A DNA stretch of 46,262 bases from DATDAW01 sp036524675 (GTDB lineage: Bacteria; Verrucomicrobiota; Verrucomicrobiia; Chthoniobacterales; DASVRZ01): the NCBI GenBank assembly GCA_036524675.1, contig DATDBU010000073.1, forward strand, positions 1 to 46,262, read 5' to 3'. A program made the translations under genes and the position numbers. Shown piece after piece: positions 40,340 through 46,262 of the stretch (its first letter is position 1; each line of letters opens with the position of its first letter). The notes below the pieces were generated by a model. That model was not told the DNA's origin, made no database searches, and saw only the letters and a program-made list of their open reading frames with translations.

Positions 40340-41431
40340 TTAGATCAGGCCGGGATTTTTGGATTGGGCGAGAACTTTGAACGCTACGCCGGCGCCGATA
40401 GGGTCGAGGAGACGCGCGTTCGCAGTGTGTGTCGTGTCAATGTTCCTGGTCCAATGAAGGATAAAATCGCGTTGTGTGTCGAAACTTTCCTCAACAAAAC
40501 CGATTTGCATGCCCCAATTTCGAATATCGGTAAAATTGACGTCGGCCGTTAAATCCTGATGTCCGGCATGCGTATAAAGTTCAGAGCCATCGATCTTTAC
40601 GTGGTGGTAATAGCCCCGCAACGTCCCGGCCGGCTGACGATAATAGACCGCAGGAAAGTTGTCGCCGTAGTCGATCGTTAGCAGAATACCAGCCTCCAGC
40701 TCGCGGAAAATCGTCTGGAGTTGATCACGCCAGGCGGGGTGGGCCTCGATCCGCTGGGTTTTGCCTTCCGGAACCGTGATTTTTGTGGCGCTGGAATCCA
40801 AGGCAGCGATTCGCTCCGGAGACAGGGGCCGCAACTGTTCGACGGGGCGATTATTTTCCCAGACGAGCCCAATTTCGTGCCAGGCATTGTTTCTCCATTC
40901 GAGCCGAACACACGGGAAAGCGTCGACGACCTCGTTGCTAAAAATGATTGCGTGGCCTTCGGCAGCCTCGATGGCGGTCTCGATCGAGGTGTGCCATTCG
41001 ATTTTGTATCTTCCAAGTCGGCGCCGCTGTATTTCGATCAGTGAAGGCGAAATTTCGACTATATGATACTGCAACGTCAGCCGCGCAAGCCAGCTGCGGG
41101 ATTCGAGAATCTTGTGGGCAATTGCGCCGTTGCCACCGCCAATCTCGATCAAATGCCAACGCCGTTCGCCATTGCGTTGGATGCGCTTGCGCTGCTTGTC
41201 CGCCCATGCTCCGACGGCTTCTGCGAGGAGGCTTCCGGCTTCTGCAGATGTCGTGAAATCACCCCGACGGCCGATTTCCCGAATATTGCGCGTGTAATAG
41301 CCGGTCTCTGCTCCATACAGCGCGGCGTCCATGAATCTTTCGAAGGACAGCCAGCCGCCCGCTGCTTCGATGAGGTTGCGCAGCGGGACGAGCGTGGATC
41401 TGGTCTTGTCTACCACCCCGTCGAATTCCAT
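40340..41431 (-). CDS. MidA/NDUFAF7-family SAM methyltransferase
   Basis: A roughly 363-residue class I methyltransferase of the MidA/NDUFAF7 family (PF02636). The family opening SFERFMDAALYGAETGYYTR is followed by the SAM loop WHLIEIGGGNGAIAHKIL (GxGxG-like), YHIVEISPSLIEIQ, the NEVVDAFPCVRLEW segment (acceptor-like Asn-Glu) and ILLTIDYGDNFPAVYY. In eukaryotes the family methylates an arginine in complex I; bacterial targets are unproven. The ATG at 41431 is preferred over a GTG at 41464. It is divergent from argF and upstream of treZ on the same strand. Confidence 0.88.
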   Translation of the reverse strand: MEFDGVVDKTRSTLVPLRNLIEAAGGWLSFERFMDAALYGAETGYYTRNIREIGRRGDFTTSAEAGSLLAEAVGAWADKQRKRIQRNGERRWHLIEIGGGNGAIAHKILESRSWLARLTLQYHIVEISPSLIEIQRRRLGRYKIEWHTSIETAIEAAEGHAIIFSNEVVDAFPCVRLEWRNNAWHEIGLVWENNRPVEQLRPLSPERIAALDSSATKITVPEGKTQRIEAHPAWRDQLQTIFRELEAGILLTIDYGDNFPAVYYRQPAGTLRGYYHHVKIDGSELYTHAGHQDLTADVNFTDIRNWGMQIGFVEESFDTQRDFILHWTRNIDTTHTANARLLDPIGAGVAFKVLAQSKNPGLI

Positions 41432-41528
41432 GAACCTCGGATGATCGCAAACATTCTGCTTCACTGTCCATTCACATCAGCTAAGAGTCACGCTTTCCGC
41501 TGCGGACCGTCCGCGCGTTTCCTGCTTT

Positions 41529-42428
41529 ATGAAAAACCTCCTCTCTATCCAGGCACTTTCCGCTGATGAAATCCGAGAATTCGTAGATCTTGGTGCGCTC
41601 ATGAAGGCCGAACGCGGTCATCATACAAAACATCCGCTTCGTCATGAATGCTGGGCACTCATTTTCAACAAAAGCTCGACGCGCACACGGGTGAGCTTTG
41701 AAGTCGGGATCCGGGAATTTGGAGGCGAGGTGCTATTTCTTTCCGCAAACGAAATCCAGCTCGGCCGAGGCGAGCCAATACGCGACACGGCTCGCGTGAT
41801 GGGCAGGATGCTGCACGGTGCCGTCATCCGGACGTACGCGCAGAGCGATGTGGAAGAGTTTGCGCAGTTCAGCGGACTCCGCACCATCAATGCGCTGACG
41901 GATGAAGAACATCCCTGTCAGATTCTGGCGGATTTGCTGACTATCCAGGAAAAGCTCGGTAGCATCGAGGAGCGAAAAGTCTGTTACGTTGGCGACGGCG
42001 CCAGCAACGTCGCGCGCTCATGGATCTGGGCATCCGAACGGCTCGGATTCGAACTGGTGATCGCCGCGCCGGAAAAACATCAGCCGGCTGTCAGCCTACT
42101 CAGTTCGTTGATCAATGGCACTGTCACGTGCAAGGAGGACCTTTTCGAGGCTGCCATGCATGCCGACATTCTCTACACGGATGTCTGGGTGAGTATGGGA
42201 CAGGAATCGGAAAGCGCTCAACGGGAAGCGGTTCTGAAGAGCTATCGGATTGACTCGAAGGTTGTCGCCGAAGCCTTGCCGGGCGCGCTCGTTATGCATT
42301 GCCTGCCGGCGTATCGCGGAAAAGAAATCACGGAAGACGTCCTCGAAGCGCATGCGCAAACCATCTTCGACCAAGCCGAAAACCGTCTCCACGCGCAGAA
42401 AGCCGTTCTGGCTTTGCTGGAGCGTTGA
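41529..42428 (+). CDS. argF: Ornithine carbamoyltransferase
   Basis: A 299-residue transcarbamylase producing citrulline from ornithine and carbamoyl phosphate in arginine synthesis. The carbamoyl-phosphate loop is FNKSSTRTRVSFE, the second site is EEHPCQILADLL, and the ornithine-side loop is VMHCLPAYRGKEI. The length matches anabolic OTC (about 305). ArgD-like and M20 proteins at 12111-14713 may belong to the same pathway but are 27 kb away. It heads a plus-strand run argF-coaX-ROK with small gaps, so these may be co-transcribed. No arginine operator was identified upstream. Confidence 0.95.
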   Translation: MKNLLSIQALSADEIREFVDLGALMKAERGHHTKHPLRHECWALIFNKSSTRTRVSFEVGIREFGGEVLFLSANEIQLGRGEPIRDTARVMGRMLHGAVIRTYAQSDVEEFAQFSGLRTINALTDEEHPCQILADLLTIQEKLGSIEERKVCYVGDGASNVARSWIWASERLGFELVIAAPEKHQPAVSLLSSLINGTVTCKEDLFEAAMHADILYTDVWVSMGQESESAQREAVLKSYRIDSKVVAEALPGALVMHCLPAYRGKEITEDVLEAHAQTIFDQAENRLHAQKAVLALLER

Positions 42429-42476
42429 CGGCGCGCCCGCGATCCGCTGTTCTTCTTCGCCATCGCCGCGCCCGAA

Positions 42477-43247
42477 ATGCCAGAACGCCACCGCCTCCTC
42501 CTGGTTGATAACAGCAACTCTTTCACAAAAGTTGCTGTCAGCGACGGCGACCGGATTCTACAGCGTCGCAAACTGCCCACTCCTGCCATCTCTGACGAAT
42601 CATTGGCGAAGATCCTGCGTGGCTGGAAATTCGATCGCACCGTTATTTGTTCGGTTGTCCCGGAGAAACTGAAAACGCTCATCTGCTTCCTCGAAACCTC
42701 CGGCCCTGTCCTCACGCTCTCCGCAAAACTGGATCTCGGTATTGGCATCGACTACCCGAAACCAGCCACCATCGGCGGCGACCGCCTCGCCAACGCCATT
42801 GCAGCCGCCGAACTCTACGGCGCGCCAGCTGTGGTCGTGGATTTCGGAACGGCGGTGACGTTCGACATCCTATCGGCAGATCGAAAATACATCGGCGGCG
42901 TCATTGCACCCGGGCTGGAGGTCATGACCGATTACCTCCACCAACGCACGGCTCTCCTTCCGAAAGTCACACTCTCGGAGCCCGTTTCGGTGATCGGGCG
43001 GTCGACAAAAGAAGCGATGCTGGCCGGTGCGGTGCACGGCTATCGCGGCCTCATCTCGCAAATCCTAATCGAGATCCGTGCCGAACTTAAAGCCGGCAGA
43101 AAACTCCACATTGTCGCCACTGGCGGTTATGCGGATCTCATCGCCGACCGGCTTCCTGTGCTGAAAAATGTAAATCCGGATTTAACTCTCGAAGGTCTGC
43201 GAATCGTGGCCCGACGAAACCCAATACCAACCACCACTAATCAATAA
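42477..43247 (+). CDS. coaX: Type III pantothenate kinase CoaX
   Basis: A 256-residue ASKHA-fold kinase phosphorylating pantothenate, the first step of CoA synthesis. The phosphate loop is LLLVDNSNSFTKVAV; the usual DxGNTxxK appears as DNSNSFTK, with Gly replaced by Ser, a mild deviation. Other motifs are intact: GGDRLANAIAA, VVDFGTAVTFDIL, GGVIAPGLEVM and ATGGYADLIA. Type III enzymes are insensitive to CoA feedback and use K+ or ammonium. It lies 48 bases after argF and four bases before the ROK gene, so transcription is probably shared. Confidence 0.93.
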   Translation: MPERHRLLLVDNSNSFTKVAVSDGDRILQRRKLPTPAISDESLAKILRGWKFDRTVICSVVPEKLKTLICFLETSGPVLTLSAKLDLGIGIDYPKPATIGGDRLANAIAAAELYGAPAVVVDFGTAVTFDILSADRKYIGGVIAPGLEVMTDYLHQRTALLPKVTLSEPVSVIGRSTKEAMLAGAVHGYRGLISQILIEIRAELKAGRKLHIVATGGYADLIADRLPVLKNVNPDLTLEGLRIVARRNPIPTTTNQ

Positions 43248-43250
43248 CTC

Positions 43251-44177
43251 ATGTATTCCCTAGGCATCGATTTCGGAGGCACATCCGTCAAACCTGGCGT
43301 CACACGCGGCGGCGCGATTGTCGAGTACGGCAATCTGATCGACACACGCAAATTCCATACGTCCGCAGAAATTACCCAAGCGATGCTTGCCGAAATCGCC
43401 CGGCTCCGGGAGAAGTACCCCAACATTGCGGCTGTTGGTATCGGATTGCCCGGCCTGGTGGACAACGTTCGCGGTTTTGTCCGCGAGCTTACCAACGTCC
43501 GCGATTGGAAAAACGTCCCCCTTCGCGAGATCGTTACCGGCGCCACCGGGCTTCCCACGGCCATTGAAAACGACGCGAAAGCCATGGCCTACGCCGAGTT
43601 CAAGTTTGGTGCTGCCCGGGGATTCAACCATGTTGTATGCGTCACCCTGGGGACTGGCGTCGGCGGTGCCCTCATCCTCAACGGTCAACTCCACCGTGGG
43701 GCCGCCAATAGCGCGGGCGAAATTGGCCAGACACACTGCACGCTCGATCACCCACCGGCGCACTACGGCAACACGGGCGCACTCGAAAAACTCGTTGGCA
43801 ATCAGGAGATCACCCAACGCGCCATCGCGGCCTACAGCGGAGGCCCATTCCCTGGCGCTGAACCTGTCAGCCCAGCTGCGCTTGCCGTTTGGGCAAACGC
43901 CGGCGATCGGATCGCTCAACAGCTTTGGGATCAAATCGGCACAGAAATCGGCATCGTTTTTAGCGACATCGTCTGGCTGTTGAATCCGGATGCGTTTGTG
44001 ATCGGCGGCGGCGTAGCCAAGGCGGGCGACCTCGTGTTCAACCCGATTCGTAAAGCGATTAACAGCCGCACCATGAAAGACCTGCACGAATCGCTAAAAA
44101 TCATTCCAGCCGCCCTGGGTAACGATGCCGGCATCATCGGCAGCGCCGCCTTGGGTCTCGAAGTAGCAGGGAAATAG
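43251..44177 (+). CDS. ROK-family sugar kinase (glucokinase-like) without Cys zinc motif
   Basis: A 308-residue ROK protein with no DNA-binding domain, hence a kinase rather than a repressor. ATP and sugar sites are IDFGGTSVKPGV, IENDAKAMAYAE (catalytic Asp) and TLGTGVGGALILNG, and GEIGQTHC carries the sugar-contacting Glu and zinc His. The usual ROK zinc motif (CxCGxxGCxE) is replaced by HYGNTGALE, so the three zinc Cys are missing, as in some polyphosphate glucokinases. The substrate is probably glucose or another hexose. It starts four bases after coaX. A repeat cassette separates it from the P450 gene. Confidence 0.88.
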   Translation: MYSLGIDFGGTSVKPGVTRGGAIVEYGNLIDTRKFHTSAEITQAMLAEIARLREKYPNIAAVGIGLPGLVDNVRGFVRELTNVRDWKNVPLREIVTGATGLPTAIENDAKAMAYAEFKFGAARGFNHVVCVTLGTGVGGALILNGQLHRGAANSAGEIGQTHCTLDHPPAHYGNTGALEKLVGNQEITQRAIAAYSGGPFPGAEPVSPAALAVWANAGDRIAQQLWDQIGTEIGIVFSDIVWLLNPDAFVIGGGVAKAGDLVFNPIRKAINSRTMKDLHESLKIIPAALGNDAGIIGSAALGLEVAGK

Positions 44178-44180
44178 GGC

Positions 44181-44285
44181 AAAAGGCAGAAGGCAGAAGG
44201 CAGAAGGCAGAATGAAGAACGCAGAAGGCAGAGAGGGCTTCTTAATTTTTACTTCCTAATTCTTACTTCCTAATTCTTAATTTTC
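44181..44285. repeat. GGCAGAA tandem plus AT-rich repeat cassette
   Basis: The first half (44181-44236) has four tandem GGCAGAA copies and two diverged ones. The second half (44238-44283) has near-identical AT-rich units (ACTTCCTAATTCTT twice, with TTCTTAATTTT flanks). The GGCAGAA unit is shared with 31806-31881. It fills the gap between the ROK gene and the P450 gene and ends just before the P450 ATG at 44289. Confidence 0.8.
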
Positions 44286-44288
44286 CCG

Positions 44289-45569
44289 ATGGACCCTTTT
44301 CCGGCGATCAACTTTTCCGGTATTCCGATCCCGAAAGCGATCGCTATGTATCGCAATCAGGGGCCGATATTTCCGGTGGAGATCGACGGAGCGCAGTGGG
44401 TTGCTCTCGCCGGACCTGAGGCCAATACGTTCTGCTGGGGGAATCCTGATTTTTGGAGCTACGGCGACGCGATGCAGGGATTTACAGAAGAGCTGGGGCC
44501 GACGCATCTGACGCAGCTGGACCGGGCGCCGCACCGGCGAAAACGGCGGCTGCTCAATCCAGGCTTCAGTCTTCCGGCAGTCATGCGCCGGATCCCGCAA
44601 ATGGCGCAAGTCATCGAGTCCTGGCTTCCGCGGGCGGAAGGCGGACCGTTTGAGCTCCACGAATTCCTCATGACGCTGCTCACGGACGTCCAGAGCCGTG
44701 CGTCGCTTTCCGTTGAGCTCAGCGACGAACGGCTGCATCAGCTCGTCCGTTTCGAAGAGGAATTCATCACCGCAGCATTGATGGAGCGTGAACGGCGTCA
44801 CCGGTACTATTCGCGTGCCGGGTATCAGGAATTGAAAAGCGACGTGCTGAATTTTCTAGGCGGAATTGTGGATGACCGCCTCGCGGGCCTGCGAAATGGG
44901 GATGGCCTTTCGGATATCCTGGATGCCGCTGAAGGCGCCCGTTTCGAGCCTCCGACCCGTGAAGAGCTGATCTTTGATGCGTATCTCCTCCTCATCGCCG
45001 GCTCAGGAAATACCGCCAAAATCATCTGCCGCGCTCTCTATCATATTTTCGAAAATCCCGATTGGCTGGAGAAACTGCGCAACGAACTCGCCGGCTTCAG
45101 CGGCGACTCCCTGGCTGCCGGCATGAGCGCATTCCCGCTGCTCAAAGCAACCATCCTCGAAGCCGAACGCATGTATCCCGCCGCTCCGGTGCTCCCGCGC
45201 GTGGCGTTTCAGGACATCACATTTGCCGGGCAAACCATTCCGGCCGGGACGCGCGTCCTGCATTTGCACACCCTCACGCATTATCTGGACGAGTTTTACG
45301 AAGATCCGTTCACGTGGAATCCGGCCCGCTGGCTTTCGCTCGATGTTAGCAAAGACCGCCGCGCACAACACGGCGCTTTCGGCGGCGGCAGCCACATCTG
45401 CCTCGGCATGAACCTTGCCCGCGTCCATGCGCCCCTGGTCATTGGCTATTTCGTGAAAAACTTCACTCTGCGCTGCGACGAGCCCCCGAGTTCAAGAATC
45501 GTCGTCCCCGAAGCTCCCGACAGCCCGTTCACTCTCAAATTCGATGTGAGCTTGGCCCGGAATATTTGA
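44289..45569 (+). CDS. Cytochrome P450
   Basis: A 426-residue soluble-type bacterial P450. The heme loop FGGGSHICLG carries the axial Cys, the K-helix ExxR is EAERMYP, and the I-helix segment is LLIAGSGNTAKI, where the usual acid-Thr pair is replaced by Asn-Thr, a variation that can affect oxygen activation. The C-helix region HLTQLDRAPHRRKRRLLNPGF (HxxxR-like) supports heme binding. It has no fused reductase, so a separate ferredoxin/reductase is needed; none is in the window. The substrate is unknown. The ATG at 44289 directly follows a repeat cassette and lacks a Shine-Dalgarno. An inverted repeat follows the gene. Confidence 0.93.
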   Translation: MDPFPAINFSGIPIPKAIAMYRNQGPIFPVEIDGAQWVALAGPEANTFCWGNPDFWSYGDAMQGFTEELGPTHLTQLDRAPHRRKRRLLNPGFSLPAVMRRIPQMAQVIESWLPRAEGGPFELHEFLMTLLTDVQSRASLSVELSDERLHQLVRFEEEFITAALMERERRHRYYSRAGYQELKSDVLNFLGGIVDDRLAGLRNGDGLSDILDAAEGARFEPPTREELIFDAYLLLIAGSGNTAKIICRALYHIFENPDWLEKLRNELAGFSGDSLAAGMSAFPLLKATILEAERMYPAAPVLPRVAFQDITFAGQTIPAGTRVLHLHTLTHYLDEFYEDPFTWNPARWLSLDVSKDRRAQHGAFGGGSHICLGMNLARVHAPLVIGYFVKNFTLRCDEPPSSRIVVPEAPDSPFTLKFDVSLARNI

Positions 45570-45623
45570 CCATCGTGATTCAAACCGCTTCTCGAAAGTT
45601 TCGCGCGAAAATTCCTATAGAGA

Positions 45624-45706
45624 ATGTCACACGGAGACACGGAGAACACGGAGGTATTAAGGTAAAGATATATTCTCTCCGTGTTCTCCGTCTCTCCGTG
45701 TGACAT
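45624..45706. repeat. ACACGGAG-type near-perfect inverted repeat
   Basis: Two 30-base arms (45624-45653 and 45677-45706) pair with only one mismatch around a 23-base AT-rich loop. Within each arm the unit ACGGAGA recurs. It lies in the 304-base gap between the P450 and DUF4019 genes. No T-run follows, and the arms are longer than a typical terminator, so it is more likely a repeat element, though it could also halt transcription. Confidence 0.85.
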
Positions 45707-45873
45707 TTCGACCACACACGGCCTAACTTTATGCGGTATGATAACATGCCATCGAGCCAAACGCTCATTCGCTAGCGCACCGAATGGCGGCCTCGCGGCG
45801 ACTGCTCATGCCGACTGTCGATTCAGAGCGTCTCTTTCCAAACAACCGCAAGGAAGCGAACCAAACAGAACGC

Positions 45874-46262
45874 ATGATCATCAAACACATCCTTCCATTT
45901 ATCTGGCTCTGCGTAGCAGCCATCACGCCAGCGGCTCCGGTCTCCGGCGCAGAGAAGACGCCTGAGCAATTAGCACAAGCCGCCGCTGAGCAGTGGCTTT
46001 CACTCGTCGATAGCGGGAGATTTGCGGAGAGCTGGCAGAGCGCAGCCGAATACTTCAAGGCAGCCGTATCGGAACCGCAATGGAAGTCCTCCCTCGATGC
46101 CGTCCGCAAGCCGCTTGGCAGCCTCGTCTCGCGGAAGCTCAAAAGCGCCAAATACACAAAAACCCTTCCAGGCGCGCCCGATGGCGAATACGTGATTTTG
46201 CAGTTTAACACCACGTTCGCGAACAAGAAGGAAGCAGTCGAAACCGTCACTCCTATGCTGGC
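45874..46262 (+). CDS. DUF4019-like exported protein (3' end outside window)
   Basis: The first 129 residues of an exported protein; the frame is open to the window end. An N-terminal signal peptide (MIIKHILPFIWLCVAAITPA, cleavage near VSGAEKTP) is followed by a helical domain with QWLSLVDSGRFAESWQSAA, FKAAVSEPQWKSSLD and the later YVILQFNTTFANKKEAVETV. These are features of DUF4019 proteins, which are periplasmic and of unknown function. No Shine-Dalgarno is evident. The repeat 45624-45706 lies upstream. A minus-strand frame covering the same bases is a shadow. Confidence 0.75.
   Translation, partial: MIIKHILPFIWLCVAAITPAAPVSGAEKTPEQLAQAAAEQWLSLVDSGRFAESWQSAAEYFKAAVSEPQWKSSLDAVRKPLGSLVSRKLKSAKYTKTLPGAPDGEYVILQFNTTFANKKEAVETVTPML

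Noticed and set aside
43260..44087. A 275-codon minus-strand open frame opposite the ROK kinase
   Set aside because: The sense strand has complete ROK ATP and sugar-site motifs; the reverse frame has none.
44181..44236. Tandem GGCAGAA units as a possible CRISPR array
   Set aside because: The units are seven bases with no spacers of constant length, and no cas gene is nearby.
45765..46250. A 161-codon minus-strand frame at the right end
   Set aside because: The plus strand gives a signal peptide and a DUF4019-like domain; the minus frame has neither.
1..46262. tRNA or rRNA genes, integrase or transposase genes and prophage
   Set aside because: No cloverleaf or rRNA-like stretch and no recombinase, transposase or structural phage protein was found on reading both strands; small RNA genes cannot be excluded by eye.

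Overview
The window looks like a chromosomal segment of an uncultured, moderately GC-rich Gram-negative soil or freshwater bacterium. Outer-membrane-type proteins, a lipoprotein and an O-antigen-type exporter support a double membrane. My best guess is Verrucomicrobiota (Chthoniobacterales-like), with Planctomycetota or Acidobacteriota as alternatives. The guess rests on few Shine-Dalgarno sequences, eukaryote-type glutamine synthetase II, an RGG/RRM RNA-binding protein, FHA-fused ABC transporters, large Ser/Thr kinases with Sel1 repeats, and several families of short inverted repeats between genes. No rRNA, tRNA, CRISPR array, transposase or phage gene was seen.

Positions 1-11415 are a cell-surface polysaccharide cluster, mostly on the minus strand: two GT4 and two GT2 glycosyltransferases, an alpha-1,2-fucosyltransferase-like GT11, a methyltransferase-like protein, an O-antigen ligase/polymerase-like membrane protein and a Wzm/Wzt-type ABC exporter. 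A third GT4 gene enters from the left edge on the plus strand. A two-gene MNT/HEPN module sits between the exporter permease and its ATPase and is coupled to the ATPase by an ATGA overlap. Positions 11514-14713 hold a GbsR/MarR-type regulator, an ArgD-like aminotransferase and a divergent M20 peptidase.

Positions 14800-23072 look like a phospho-signalling and envelope module: an unknown 257-residue protein, a zinc-ribbon/TM/OmpA-like protein, a two-FHA ABC transporter, a kinase-pseudokinase-TM-Sel1 protein and a glycine-zipper lipoprotein. An outer-membrane-type protein, a secreted glycoside hydrolase, and a PP2C phosphatase overlapping a tiny kinase-like gene follow (23113-28531). Positions 28656-33825 carry glutamine synthetase II with a good sigma-54 promoter match, YebC, a cysteine-rich copper-storage-like protein, TrmL, an RRM protein and MiaA.

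Positions 35302-38320 are the most interesting part. Four overlapping or abutting minus-strand genes encode a nucleotidyltransferase-like protein, a membrane protein ending in a Gly/Cys tail (TIGR04222-like), a DUF692/MNIO-family enzyme and a small partner. DUF692 enzymes modify cysteines in peptides, so the tail is a plausible substrate. After this come treZ, a MidA-like methyltransferase, argF-coaX-ROK kinase, a cytochrome P450 and a truncated DUF4019-like protein.

A second theme is a set of short repeat cassettes (GGCAGAA, ATTGCGGATTG, TCGATTTTGGATT, ACACGGAG and AT-rich units). Several fill the gap between co-directional genes and stop within about 10 bases of a start codon that lacks a Shine-Dalgarno. 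One appears to have been absorbed in frame into the Wzt coding sequence.
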